Source of the DNA: Nocardia carnea
Lineage (GTDB): Bacteria > Actinomycetota > Actinomycetes > Mycobacteriales > Mycobacteriaceae
Assembly: GCF_029869215.1 (NCBI RefSeq)
Contig: NZ_JARWPM010000348.1
Location: 1 to 50,804 of the forward strand
DNA: 50,804 nt
Direction: 5' to 3'
Position 1 is the first letter of the stretch, and each line of letters opens with the position of its first letter. Below, piece by piece: positions 27,001 to 28,163 of this stretch. The notes beneath the pieces were generated by a model. It was given only the letters and a program-made list of their open reading frames with translations, was not told the origin of the DNA and searched no databases. The position numbers were made by a program, and so were the translations under genes.

Positions 27001-27502
27001 TCTTCGCAATCAGCGCACCGAGCTTCTCGATGAACCCCCGGAAAAACGCGCCCACAGCCTGCGCACGACAACGCGCCCAAATCCAGGCACGCCACTTGAT
27101 CACCTCGCCCGCAGGTCCCATACCCGTCGCATAAAGAATCTCCAGAGCCAGCCATGTCGCCGCGAGAATAATTTGCCGCCGCGTCTTGTACGCTTGGTTC
27201 CCGAGTTCACCGATATAATTGGCCAGTTCCTGCGTCGACTCCCGCAGATCACCACCGAAGAACTCCAGTTCCTCGATCGCCTCGACGATCCGCTCGCCAC
27301 CCGTGCCGTGCTCATACGACAGCGCGGTATCCCGCTTCCCTTCCGCCAGCTCACGGGTGTATGTCTCGTTGTCGATCTCGGCCTGCAACTCATCGGCCAT
27401 CCGCCACAATTCGTCCGGATCGGCCTCGGGCCACGTGTCACCCGCGATAGCCCAGATCAACCCCTGGACGAAAGGAGGCAAACCCTCTGTACCGTCACTC
27501 AC
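1..27502 (-). CDS. Giant T7SS-type multi-domain effector (WXG100-like N-terminus, A/B repeat units, papain-like, metallopeptidase-like and PP2C domains), 3' end outside window
   Basis: One minus-strand frame stays open from a GTG at 27502, with an in-frame TAG two codons upstream, to the left edge. At least 9,167 residues are visible (about 0.97 MDa) and no stop is seen. Residues 1-330 resemble the WXG100-like/CpnT-type N-terminal domain of actinobacterial polymorphic toxins, with glycine-zipper segments around 230-320. After a Pro/Ala linker come helical, coiled-coil-rich stretches and five paired A/B repeat units. Next are an alpha/beta-hydrolase-like region (about 4770-4920), a papain-like region (about 5440-5660), an HTH (about 6416-6465), a hydrophobic segment and HELNH motif (8072-8179) and a PP2C domain (about 8845-9100). 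Acidic Ser/Gly/Pro linkers separate the blocks. An EspC-like gene lies 145 bp upstream. The likely role is a secreted or surface T7SS effector acting on rivals or hosts, but this is inference. The C-terminal tip, which usually carries the toxin, is not in the window. Confidence 0.9.
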   Translation of the reverse strand, partial: MSDGTEGLPPFVQGLIWAIAGDTWPEADPDELWRMADELQAEIDNETYTRELAEGKRDTALSYEHGTGGERIVEAIEELEFFGGDLRESTQELANYIGELGNQAYKTRRQIILAATWLALEILYATGMGPAGEVIKWRAWIWARCRAQAVGAFFRGFIEKLGALIAKNALAHGLPKLSRVAIIGGDYAFEMIQEGVEELFQGFVEEAGVQWLMLNALEDSGYDWEGRQQGFDWEAIRINLWASLAGGVAGGWAGHYLHRLLGKHDIFGGDRWGGMWRGGVVGAGAGLAGGVAGAAVGIGLSGQGFTAEAVKDSLGGLVSSVVSAAPSSMIYGYRGMSGYSGEELQYLNKLKGWKSSEEARLDADIIAMTMKAHVEAEFPPGRERDFVLWELENAINGIDEAVTVPGPRGTPDTYGKGNNGAVEAGSVNQHARLMLMENLQQNFDGRANGGTSMAGLSPNPDLPPGEARAEAAKVLERVNSRIDKHFEGNAVQRDRAREFVTAMMDGVDFTADGLPIDPNENLRRLQILEQNANTWFDAGNPAPVGQPTPAAGPAGATGTSDPASGPAEEPAQAEIPVQGTAFGVSENEIDRVLGEVLAAAGNPPDGAQVRLMLEAVRNALGSAIRRTGSGVRVRAGISQWGKMEVTVVDGRGRQDPPLQFSLPRATASPAGERPNAEAGTSSGAGEQPQWAGAAGKAGETAPVAEAPAAEQPAAGSPGNSALVVDVPVPETPAEKLSVEVPASEKLGATDTDVDAQEFIAHLTEAMPWMVQQQKLTEQQRRQERTQSDIAPIGGAYGVHEVRSLADLRDGEGDDAPLIAGLLSFGVTVEAGAVETAVSLMMTAADSVLGDWPDDRRAAAKQALARAVETAADRSEGAARIEVELLGDRLRAHVFDNGPALSDGPEVSALRGATSGTDSGGMEDGTATVWRNRGWLEVPAHGLSVDPGTTAQKLHAALIEIGVDPADLMKESTDSAVPGPKNVVELAAMAQAEQAKLRDAERRARTSAVKAARTERDLIALSRAPLLPKAASTDPIPAEVLEQRKEELEMLRLDHQIAAADAESAAERAAELGDSQRSLTAALADFDTLSTEFTGDVARVELAALGGQPVGKWGAIVGDRVVLLTPAGDSDTVLDEPVIAALRARGIEVEQWRAELDHTGHVRFKGPAKRRWPPEQDALAQEYTVGVVRGELVPILRAHPAEPGKQRAADALAAVEIRSDDEIRAAATAKSGELVQRLSAYPAGSNLEALYKQTSALMTAIELGSDDTIRGAAIRKTDELLERIRAYPNGAKLAAALLPTSAPAPATDPGNDVLSALSESRQLELALAGLENAFGTEVPAEPEPPATTADERRRLAVAARAQRAHAGGSAVGPWGVADGDRLLIVQSAGEDNPLADPTVLTGLDVAGVLVERRTVATDGTVTVAYWNGAAWMTRPPRVASPAPIPAGPYSATLAAIDLRLRRTRATLNTIRECAGSDEVRAAATTRFHELGGQRVQLGTMAAARADELIDRLFGEARTSAVRAGLRNDLGLLTRHAPKPEAEIDRLRCIEMYAGGAARPAATKVPATASDGTGPQAAAAPVDGTAAHSEADSESADLRQAARSGPGSVNGAPVAADPVQSASEGPIVVAGDLANADAVVVYVGDRPTGTEPSGPVAGEVRVWEQLESAGATRAAVIRPGDNSPDGVRKAVAEAAASAPGARITVVATDPAAMAAVRNGIDPVTARSMHAVIHTGDAFADIWDIDRKVFGWLPWCGVEVYAVAGSGPVSPAGVVGVSADDLGRIARGNTITEQLLTLEIRSDKERGELLAAIEKVRAATEQWPHKQRNQVVRAVLAAVREAEARSDGQFEIKIERKIEESHDLMDRTVSLRIDVLSRGEIPEPYTAPAAVLEVASSSHMSRATGTQLPNRLSFEIVSLPDASGAPLPGIKDGPRTEFLERWFKAHHKHRDKRRDYALAASASSEDGLADEPSDDPESMSPPGLHDDDGATAPVSHGEREGATAPASAEGKPDEAAPGVQRPEPVRFLGARAGNGTGDSAFGAAARTALQQLGGTPIGTWGRIVDGRLILVLPPEADDPVLDVWVRQALAAKGVEVEVWRPTVDRKLERWDTEKLEWITGQPVAEEIRKPGDEVADLRYECRLRALSEVLTPILTAQGRGIRLGSPAADAIGDADAAAELRRVVAARAERVAVAQEIERLDRELRNLIPETAQQTAEYAEKARLIEIQRIQQRSVESDIPPRRLAQLQAACELLDSAPRTLEEIAADIATRQDNVAARLKDLAGATDHRRIAALLRAVATAANAVPDTAIDTDLRILHTLSEGLRGLESLLAPDITATPEQREHRAESVRAEYAGLDGLPLGIWGHIVGNRLVVVTTDTTVMWLRDPELLDALEQAGVVVERRCVTGAGDPAVAYWSDGKWFTEHPDGTGDDSDVEPAQTLRTLRGVLAAHTIDIDRGSDDIDEAVLAALADAQELVEPDQPVPDELIYLRAMREMSEVLREIDGRAEPPRKNVTGTERTASSADSVGTAPTAATSAPPSEQDPAGDGSGLSDYGVNTPGLWDGELFIATDEVEIAHALEASGALPESLAGQLAEAARIALEHGAPGVAIGRALDGAVRLRVPAGEQAGCTITATDAGLTAEWDVRPGAQEQLGILIEQADALGADITEALQPSVGHLDEHGLTVSMTMSFADGAGEPAVRWQLSGLGPGELPHLGASESTEATREWAPPNGQVVTVAADTSDKEHAQDTRAAQAESACLTALAPFPGTAAGPWARVSDGKLVIIAPVGAVDPIVDPDVLETLGAKGIAVEQWRAGVDDAGSPVFERWDGTRWVADGTTPAPATTTPDTMAARLWQEYAAGVVAETLLEQEFGIIGSAAGLAISALADLSDSDLDPERLDTLDTELARLEAEIERVDRELTAFDNQAPVQVPSAGNRKTRRVAAEAAAAESARRRTERERLTAERKRLGTEQEHLAQQRSDLPARSAELAGHLGLSTAQLADRLPRLAALQSLCRAAGRGPAAVATAAREHSASLRRRIHRYTTEQQTHRTAGEYRPIHKTMVTAIDAANAVPEIGTPADIERLGILETGYSQLTEFGAAAYSRAGHYAAAPALPDAATFAEQLRAGLAGVGIDVPVGLTAAELAEQADGALESPAMDLEDPGWRALSQASSAYAGAVAQLPGKCAAAAHNHFEQLDGVPIGSWGRAVDGGLIIVTAEAALPALEPDDLRALEQAKIPVELHTVAADGKVTVTQFRNGGWAATTQPITGRPAVVHTPAAHLASQHSAVDAIHRALADRILGAEHTEEALHTALSVPSAADEIVQLGTDIAALNERSKRAEKDLDELATQHRRTEIERDVLAATLRAQQEVTDFDRARLDELSATVQRLEAEIRTRRIEHTEATTASLLAGTRRDDLVELLADQGLLHQDQDGNPTVWDAGRLASLRALRDIGDRRAELVEQACAAADKTIEQIRAQITGADLLLEDRAVLLAQFSEVFPGSTGGEPAENTDASAELERYQRAESALPCFELQLEGARLAQAQWRANPDLARQAELDRIGGTPAGPWARVCGGKLVIIAPAGADDPVLAADVQQAVSDRGVPIEQWRVGSDEDGTPIFERWNKGRWERGRPEIAPDPETTGAHLQHKYAVRVVAEALVGHELDRSAETVGPAVGLVAGLTDADNDPGRLEQVRAELDVVESRLAGLDGLGPVRLRRGGDREAARRQAAAETERRNAERARLREALEGLQSEYDRLSRPRSELGDLLGTSEPEALAHSISRLMPLRALCAEADLSTADLAGAARTTGTRLRGAIELSTAERKPHRTKAEYEPIRQASENAIAAADAVRGADPASEIERVRILENGVAEVESFGVSARSRIDPVPESDRQPLDSYTFTDRFTTLLQALGVEIGTNESAASAARRALENADRTQWLWLELELLVEQYDAHCEAYEQRWADAVRAEFDRIDGTPVGSWGRVTGEGLVIVTSATSSPPLEPGELRALQFAEVLVEQHTVDADGEVTVTWFHNGGWVSEKPPAGPGENDRPAPGALSTARAIHNALVAQILRKVPGSPEGKAANEIAVLDGTLERIDAHLAEVEAELEHIDAQLTTARTTAGDPATGSGDEPPDPAAHDAQSTLDREAEIGALLVARSHLAVEQEELRTERWTATTRRGDKVAYLVGRGHLNPDQLDAGIIWDTDQLLSLPALREAATCLETLETEHAEPAVEAASAPESHTGVLEESTFQKVTAAELGDGFEPAALQSGSRSADKAGPAVESPPDRHAPRSTAGEDDPGSGTDAADDQADAVKSAPRGARVFQPEGFHFEGPDGEVLHQFGSGAEGARPAGVSGEGGPRGTQKASAAALPDNSFDSHDDDGRAGEAGTDPSNGGGSEPAIEREHEGGPLFGAHDTADGVRLYTAASGASRSRSLAAVAADDFESVSLLGSSPDSWRDVEDEVFQWTRGMSGLGAGTYESRIEGDALVVEIVYESGLTASLRISSGAGSRVWSTDVRGGDASTEELASAFSLANAFLPGLLTHNWDCTDPLVAHRWALHSAESAHNYGITHLVSTMQVAGPSERHLSIRMESPETESSVSALFTGNEGGNPPTGGEIDKPSEVWAQAAAEQRRAEERQRDAVVMDKIRNMSKWLRLSAPWREDARLGAALLPTRMSELRQMWDSLSDAARAQLVDTMDLREVAGLPIPVRDELNRKYWFGPNAHSDTDPRSRIQPEQYTRLREIRDESDAWSDALPGRPRLRVHSVDPHSGRAVFVLGEFDADTVGVLVGDGEFDKCLDLVAAARATYEDIVIQGSQPHSAALVIAVGYEEFGPDGAGLNELLTSMVAESEQCRGDSSAQFHVVGYGRGAGTLAAAAGREDMPEKVESLVYQAPHLVAEAPWPETIWCAADYQARSTWVVRGDDDAVAPWIPGAKRIEPQGITALLCGGLPVTADRQELAELLEASVEEIREGLADVEQLPGDPEANVVLLREAEKAAAHGVKIWSQPEAIDDPELCRQRETENRSLMAQLLEVFGGTIDRHRWIDITEFGLTDYAGFFLRRLEENEPINPDDPFWVYRTDSGGMALAANRDVLRAMPDDRSRAEALYRALGRVAALASIDGRALPIAQSALIRQCVRSGTPHESGAIAAWMTQHFGEDCVTAEGVLRISEAFATSFAAVENWAAADGVGGDRVPPVGQQILHAVMDLVGNGNAEPLSRLLGLRDTVEVSVALNEPDAYTRPADLVAERLRRTLPERAVDSILADLARALNSGLKDGHATVRLIVDDITDLAEPNPRARDFLIELSVNNKIVRRESAVMDGSPARAAVDIAPRSAVPMSSDNVRNGVLAAIHLRIGQGMRTPLPGIPSEPGHRVAELATGGRLHPGGFHTFYAIEEWLKDKPGGFVFAFLDDKTVLVVNEGTDEGDEIVVYDTEPHSFGIRTLIADWPRPEHDPNIPGIAFHRPGVPEIRCPRGFLRTLLSAFASRGQDPELPWEEAFWQAIDADFLRSDYQRSATEGLLPHSSGRGQCVGYSLHVLKALEPSVEAPDRQGQDSIWQRGCEAGEFAAKSGWRWRGAVEGEEAEYPVLDGSVQAVLERATREASEYRSKSLPATGHSPVVVLALEKPGEGPQRGTAHLVLTRVGEDGVEYIDTGDFTDDQRAMLLTGNTKFLETAWRRLSNADTKWSGVQRVTSAVRDPAQTLEPAQGPSSEDRWFPASAYGPANPIEGFGRSEPTDQNGGDSAPPTDSKGVPLGDGSASGVAGSADGTPPPDRSGGAAGQAVENSGRSWTRVPSRAESEAADLARALNDAGGVGHRPPDDADAAWDLADEVCRWYESIQEQLRDRAMEARAGIAWRNPEWARHQDGVPVEDRDMLNRSLVESEGARSPVAGLVRELDRWAVRENNKAYLKSYVRDSTDTGVPGKVEVQFGDFRRAESTEKPVVEVLVATPSEIDDMYAVLREAEARYRRLAAETRGRPVAVIVRMCTGDTDSGERLVQDLAGLKGSMPEIHLPAQASGTSSSSWESGSWVERPLEVAPTEPEIDNVVLFGSAAELLADAADAVPEGLLSRVTLGALTPETPADLSVQIATTLPDVQVFVSEPLEAGTDITRGLEDQGGRREKALTQRLAASAFEKSGRDPESAAGITAEVMSRRLASSQRISGRFVPGGALFEAHKSDEFLAEENLVGCAWGMPFTDRDLWNRVWLSNRLARVQDQRERRELIGARDALNGVDDAAPLLVSLNAEKSTMVAAFGDPDPESIIIFTGEGSLSTDAGDFLRAAAEVQKRAAEDGRRVQVIAAMGYGSLRDDGSATAALAQVVAVQSGREAEASGRRRPRIHLVGAGSGAESVMAAVAGGRMVNVLDSFAVDKAEVQPTPNQREQAGVKCVAFGLNAGIGRRLSRRDEIQDIQAVYEDEDTRPRFDRWLAMLTDKQRNVVSLRLAGSSPSDTAARLGFRNVSEVSEVFSDGCLALAKWLRLETLVRAATPRVREQALRSLGLSLPDHRQIVTGLDHRQIVTGLIDEGKSLDEAASATDRRSSATDQQSEGIRQEAGWALNVVAESIGQNAPAVSDEGTLGVELAEALIEAKWASDEYRSQVSSNGGRVEELEPGSAALAAEQSQLAGWRQLQRASDGRASEDPNNRRLNRWIERGKARVEGAQGYHRMDSRVRALTASGRELAAAHHDRERIVDAYVAIRERLEPGIVPARPGIATTRELYRLRNEIDAVLLSETDDPERGPGRLPRESFKELRDRRRCLNDLIAVSEGFEKRDHRWRRAVERAEALTEASRSEAEFDKALAGTPRRPDAGTTLASDPLSGVQALMEAGAKPVSLTAGFGVRNGELVLVVEPGLDLDEYRSAVFGTLDSWPTLDPGIEMPIRFLELGADGSITEVSGYRAGVFGSSLLVSDSSWAWFDRAGRMTDPQVGEALMPATGPGAADAGEAAPRNVPGSRTRGGGSEGEGPNSAAPRPNGGYFSQIGIRSWKRPDSGPVAPAEPSLVEVMRGSVPDPETMSSEELRTAAYRVVGRADLPESAWGPIVAVLAAPGAVEASLPVFGPSDAQEMARRLIAGLEAFVDHPARSLNRHPEQLTLDELLAEARNVVAASDPAGAGTADRSLLLLRQVLSEHADLQRAAARVERKRLGGVPFGEWGVMLPGRMVWVAPAGVSDPGMDTEGGAFEQVGLAAGSSVEPEYLRVRVDGFGRPVTERRDTHGEWTVVEETMHPVSSADIPSEDLWTAAEALTTQHFPSKPGSQTRDTAAAVMALFESADTVNRYDARLAENMATLHRLLRRGGAAIGAAEPSSVELVAFDETASPLSPEERATFRTARQLRGTLLAGRARAWNEWQNRAGGLMPELPDSGNPETTPLPPPTERLRAINDLAVAAAEAEARETENLLRQRADSYPAAQCAGMNALIDRELAKIDTAVTDPLQRARRRKLLATELFGIENAGGVGKHTFVVRGPNQVGTVSASGTTKLVMIADRGQSPGTVREQLATVLQDNPDLCAGLGEYHEVEFWLVDAEGKALRRTGVIRSASYGTTIEVPDTGWSSPELDPDDPRSLAQKLLGELDRIGRERTNDADPARDRSADEAGGPDLLPEGSAGRYARRLVRELRELVLRSKPVSAADYGALAEIGYRVQAVTTTGVSVESLAAAVDLSIRASFEAPDVAPTTEQLRIAGELAEALAGVVPEPERLVTSQLVAEARAQLSALTADLEDPAVQAIFDLVAEYDRTLEEQEQTVRNRFDRTGGVAIGTWGKISGGRLVLFTSAAGDPDLKPAELQALLEANIPVELRRVAADGAVSEAWLSPFGWVRRTNVGSGTPSDVAATRSAVEEDPQANGRTAAAVRDVLVAQVLQKVPGTADAADAVNAAVESVEAADAFHSAPAVLAALDKRYREVEEERSEVRADLVAAKKKHDRLAAMPEVRRRWVDPGDEQLTRLPTRIDLLRTDEARLSAELEDLDRQRLTVSVRRDQGVAILLSSGLFRADVLGEPAVWDTDRLQSLRAVADTEACARSFRDAASAEPGNAQRAADSAVLDLDGISYEEIGAPNTGVTTPGNTRGGAGKGTSTGAGSAEGQTRKRVLGMIGALGVGALAGAYGFNSIADFVADEMRPVRTGLGPEVDALVKKSPYLRAMLWQAQEQGWTILYGEPDGVSTAAYGPKVIDLTGHLGVDLHETVAVLAHELNHAVTVTDSDMQVELPADGERKSDWVVRQLRQRFVREARAGLAAARVRREILQATDGQTDIGYGGHTAGVEGFVQTMYEAVVAGDLTNDEACSAIAEEMLRQPENYYYTKYEPHYRELWHEFVGGVDTGLGDEVDALVLHTPSLVEAIKARKSDGWQIGYREGFMRSAGQVKFGGSAIEIDANLVGNPEAAVSVLAMSVMEAQQGVPDQAVFDPSNSRVDPDEALRQIRIEPIAERVVFLGIVRAEMDATGHDIGGHLTELYPAADNEYGELEIGHRIRNGDLDNAEGVTLVTDALLADAEAFLDLADSPPDDAASTSSETPESDKKSGNFGADYLAPAAAALLPPVGGWGGARGEAADGENPPPKRRVEVGDAAVAEIGGSLPDILSGWNVAPARIRAVCAAVRSALSLPEVTATVDVGEGPNGSAVSVSATDADGHPVMTMEFDGEKLSLRISLAWDRPWAGEYGYGLLLVAKEFLQDSALFALTELDADELWDPLDLHRSDQSGRAGEPPQELVVERTQRDVTARIPSAFGQPEPEFEFAAADDDLYSNDGVAPIAAPAENSPLTPEAAELELRAAAADLGLDSEAIEPLLLPGLLEDPEKGLRFLASVLEQPDTPDVGTEPAPAAADTDPRARLRTAMRNYAAIVLNDTEARRTIDGPVPALTDRGERDNNQDAVVSGRIHRTDDLPINVSVVCDGVGGATSSHIAAQLAAHGALVSLNRSLSGGADPRQAVEDAIKYADQLVWVANNLLFPAELVAEWEDSPFPSSPATTLTVVVREPARHRSEPGRAVIGGIGDSPAFRIGAAPGDIQQLTGNRGAGTGANLQIGGSVLGSPASYVYDCQVGESDVLIAMSDGISDELTPTVIAETVQSADADDAIAIALVDRASEAGGRRQEEARGGTDWKAKRKIDNMTVAVVSDPLRFQSEGESSSAEAGPGGSQAEFDGTRADGQLDRGLARVSPHTVPSLGPDADRSLPEGSTVLSNKT
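220..960 (-). other. PP2C-family Ser/Thr phosphatase domain
   Basis: Residues about 8845-9100 contain the PP2C signature set in order: LTDRGERDNNQDA (start of fold), VVCDGVGG (metal-binding Asp-Gly), GGIGDSPAF, IAMSDGISDEL (metal-binding Asp) and DNMTVAVV (C-terminal Asp-Asn). All the acidic residues needed for two-metal PPM phosphatases appear present, so the domain should be active. An acidic linker follows and the reading frame leaves the window. Confidence 0.85.
2600..3300 (-). other. Metallopeptidase-like domain (HELNH) preceded by a hydrophobic segment
   Basis: A basic RKR followed by about 19 hydrophobic and Gly/Ala residues (about residues 8072-8095) could be a transmembrane or membrane-inserting helix. 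About 90 residues later, VLAHELNHAVTVTDSD contains the zinc-binding H-E-x-x-H motif (2966-2980 on this strand). Downstream acidic residues that could give the third ligand are present, but I cannot choose one. Tox-MPTase-type domains of polymorphic toxins are the nearest analogy. Confidence 0.5.
4087..6103 (-). repeat. A/B repeat unit 5 of giant protein (diverged)
   Basis: The A-like module (about 5881-6103) opens GVPFGEWGVMLPGRMVWVAP. The B module (about 4087-4292) opens GVAIGTWGKISGGRLVLF and ends FGWVRR. The spacing is longer than in units 2-4. A further degenerate module without the W-G anchor may sit between them (around 5100). This unit lies about 9 kb downstream of unit 4, after the enzyme-like domains. 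Confidence 0.55.
7905..8026 (-). repeat. In-frame microduplications in the giant gene
   Basis: A perfect 27-bp tandem duplication (7973-7999 and 8000-8026) encodes DHRQIVTGL twice. Immediately next to it, a 15-bp sequence repeats with a 21-bp period (7905-7919 and 7926-7940), giving SATDRRSATDQQ. Both keep the frame. Exact copies mean the events are recent. Confidence 0.95.
8110..8260 (-). other. Sigma region 4 / LuxR-like HTH inside the giant protein
   Basis: Residues about 6416-6465 read LTDKQRNVVSLRLAG, then DTAARLGF, then a second helix ending KWL. This is the pattern of a sigma-70 region 4 or LuxR-type helix-turn-helix (T-x-x-x-R-x-V-x-x-L-R, then A-x-x-L-G). It follows the second hydrolase-like segment. 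Its purpose in a secretion-type effector is unclear; it may be a structural relic. Confidence 0.5.
10500..11500 (-). other. Papain-like (toxin deamidase/protease-like) domain
   Basis: A Cys in GRGQCVGYSL (residue 5519) is followed about 107 residues later by a His in GTAHLVLTRV (5626), and then an Asp in EYIDTGDF (5642). This is the Cys-His-Asp order and spacing expected for papain-fold toxins such as Tox-PL/glutamine deamidase domains of polymorphic toxins. Just before it, a GGFHTFYAIEEWL...PGGF stretch resembles the N-terminal part of toxin deamidase domains without its own Cys. The catalytic assignment is inference. Confidence 0.5.
12740..13210 (-). other. Alpha/beta-hydrolase-like domain lacking the nucleophilic serine
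   Basis: Residues about 4770-4920 contain the strand-elbow-helix pattern FHVVGYGRGAG followed by LVYQAPHLV and a later strand with WVVRGDDDAV. This resembles actinobacterial alpha/beta-hydrolase (DUF1023-type) domains, in which the elbow is normally G-H-S-x-G. Arg or Gly occupies the serine position here, so the domain is probably non-catalytic. A second, weaker copy with HLVGAGSGAES lies near 8490-8800. Confidence 0.45.
15420..16834 (-). repeat. A/B repeat unit 4 of giant protein
   Basis: The A module (about 16636-16834) opens GTPAGPWARVCGGKLVIIAP and ends IFERWNKGRW. The B module (about 15420-15620) opens GTPVGSWGRVTGEGLVIV and ends WFHNGGW. The similarity to unit 3 is obvious by eye, both in the modules and in the helical connector, so units 3 and 4 probably arose by a recent internal duplication. 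Confidence 0.75.
17727..19212 (-). repeat. A/B repeat unit 3 of giant protein
   Basis: The A module (about 19010-19212) opens GTAAGPWARVSDGKLVIIAP and ends VFERWDGTRW. The B module (about 17727-17922) opens GVPIGSWGRAVDGGLIIV and ends with FRNGGW. The connecting segment is a long helical region with a Lys/Arg-rich patch (GNRKTRR) that looks like coiled coil. Confidence 0.75.
20245..21360 (-). repeat. A/B repeat unit 2 of giant protein
   Basis: The A module (about 21161-21360) opens GTPIGTWGRIVDG and contains LILVLPPEADDPVLDVW. The B module (about 20245-20442) opens GLPLGIWGHIVGN. They are joined by a helical, Glu/Arg/Ala-rich segment. A decayed relative of this A module lies outside the gene near 36.2 kb. 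Confidence 0.7.
23200..24195 (-). repeat. A/B repeat unit 1 of giant protein
   Basis: The A module (about 23985-24195) starts GQPVGKWG, runs through beta strands and a short helix, and has the motif VEQWRA. The B module (about 23200-23412) starts GSAVGPWG and ends in a V-T-V-A-Y-W-N-G-A-A-W segment. In both, the opening G-x-P-x-G-x-W-(G/A) is the anchor. The A type ends as 'xFERWDGTRW'-like and the B type as 'VTVTxFxNGGW'-like. Confidence 0.7.
24770..25660 (-). other. Two GHKL/HATPase-like (RsbW-like) segments inside the giant protein
   Basis: At about residues 615-655 the sequence reads like an anti-sigma kinase ATP-binding fold: an EAVRNALGSAI helix, then beta strands, then VTVVDGRG. At about residues 848-912 a second stretch ends in RAHVFDNGP, which matches the D-x-G-x-P box of GHKL ATPases. 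Both are short and lack a clear complete set of nucleotide-binding boxes, so they may be relic or non-catalytic folds. A related, weaker match lies near 1590-1790. Confidence 0.4.
26510..27502 (-). other. N-terminal WXG100-like (CpnT-type) domain with glycine zippers
   Basis: This region covers residues 1-330 of the giant protein. It starts with a helical segment containing the motif TWPEADPDELWRMADEL, the usual opening of the WXG100-like N-terminal domain of CpnT-like and LXG-like actinobacterial toxins. Long amphipathic helices follow, and then a run of G-x-x-x-G motifs with many Gly and Ala residues (about residues 230-320). In known proteins this domain class serves for T7SS recognition. 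The glycine zippers could insert into membranes, which is inference. Confidence 0.75.
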
Positions 27503-27647
27503 GGTCTACGGCCCCACCACTCGGTTCACCCAAGCCCCATCGAACTCCCACTCCAGCAGACCGATCCCCGCTCCATGAACGCCACCGGCCCGCAGTCCCG
27601 AACCCCGAAGCCGGGAAGGACGATCAGTCCTCCTTCTCATCGACTCC
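27503..27647. other. Short spacer upstream of the giant gene
   Basis: There are 145 bp between the EspC-like stop and the giant GTG start. On the minus strand a G-rich run (GGGG) lies about 10 nt before the GTG and may serve as a weak ribosome-binding site. I see no promoter or hairpin clear enough to call, so co-transcription with the small upstream gene is likely. Confidence 0.4.
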
Positions 27648-27941
27648 CTACCCGAATCGGTGAGCCGAGCTGTCTTCGGTAGCTTCCAGCGCCTCGACGC
27701 CGGCACGCATCGCATCGTGCACATCGGACAAGGCATCCGGCAGCACTACGCCCGAGGCAGTAGCAATATTTTCGGCGAACGGCACCATGTTGTCGGGCTT
27801 GTCTTTTCCCGCGGCAGCAGCCAAACCCGACAGGATGGCAGCAATCCGGCTACCCGATGCCTGCGCTCCCTCGTATGCGTCCCCCACCGAACGCGTCCCC
27901 TTCCGGAAACTTTCGGGGTCCACCTCAACTTGCTCAGCCAT
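27648..27941 (-). CDS. Small EspC/WXG100-like T7SS partner protein
   Basis: The product has 97 residues, starting MAEQVEVDPESF. The ATG at 27941 is preferred over two starts 15-18 nt upstream because GAAAG precedes it at a suitable distance. It is predicted to form a helical hairpin like EspC/DUF2580-type secretion-associated proteins, with a VDPxxFR opening and Ala-rich helices. There is no W-x-G and no Y-x-x-x-D tail, so the family call is tentative. Its place directly upstream of the giant effector suggests it is the helical partner needed for T7SS export of that protein, as is common for LXG/CpnT-type toxins. Confidence 0.6.
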   Translation of the reverse strand: MAEQVEVDPESFRKGTRSVGDAYEGAQASGSRIAAILSGLAAAAGKDKPDNMVPFAENIATASGVVLPDALSDVHDAMRAGVEALEATEDSSAHRFG

Positions 27942-28163
27942 AGTGCTTTCGATCATCACATGGCCGGCTCCGATATCTCACTCAAGAAACCATCAAATCG
28001 TTGTCATGAGCCGCACTTCCGGCCACACCGATTGCGGAGTAGCGGTCCACGGGTCTGGATGTTGTCGACTGCCTTGGCCCTGCACACCGCTATTCGGTGC
28101 GGAGTTCGTCCGCCCCGCCATCCCGGTCAACGCGGCAGCATTACGCTGTTGCCCGAACGCTGC

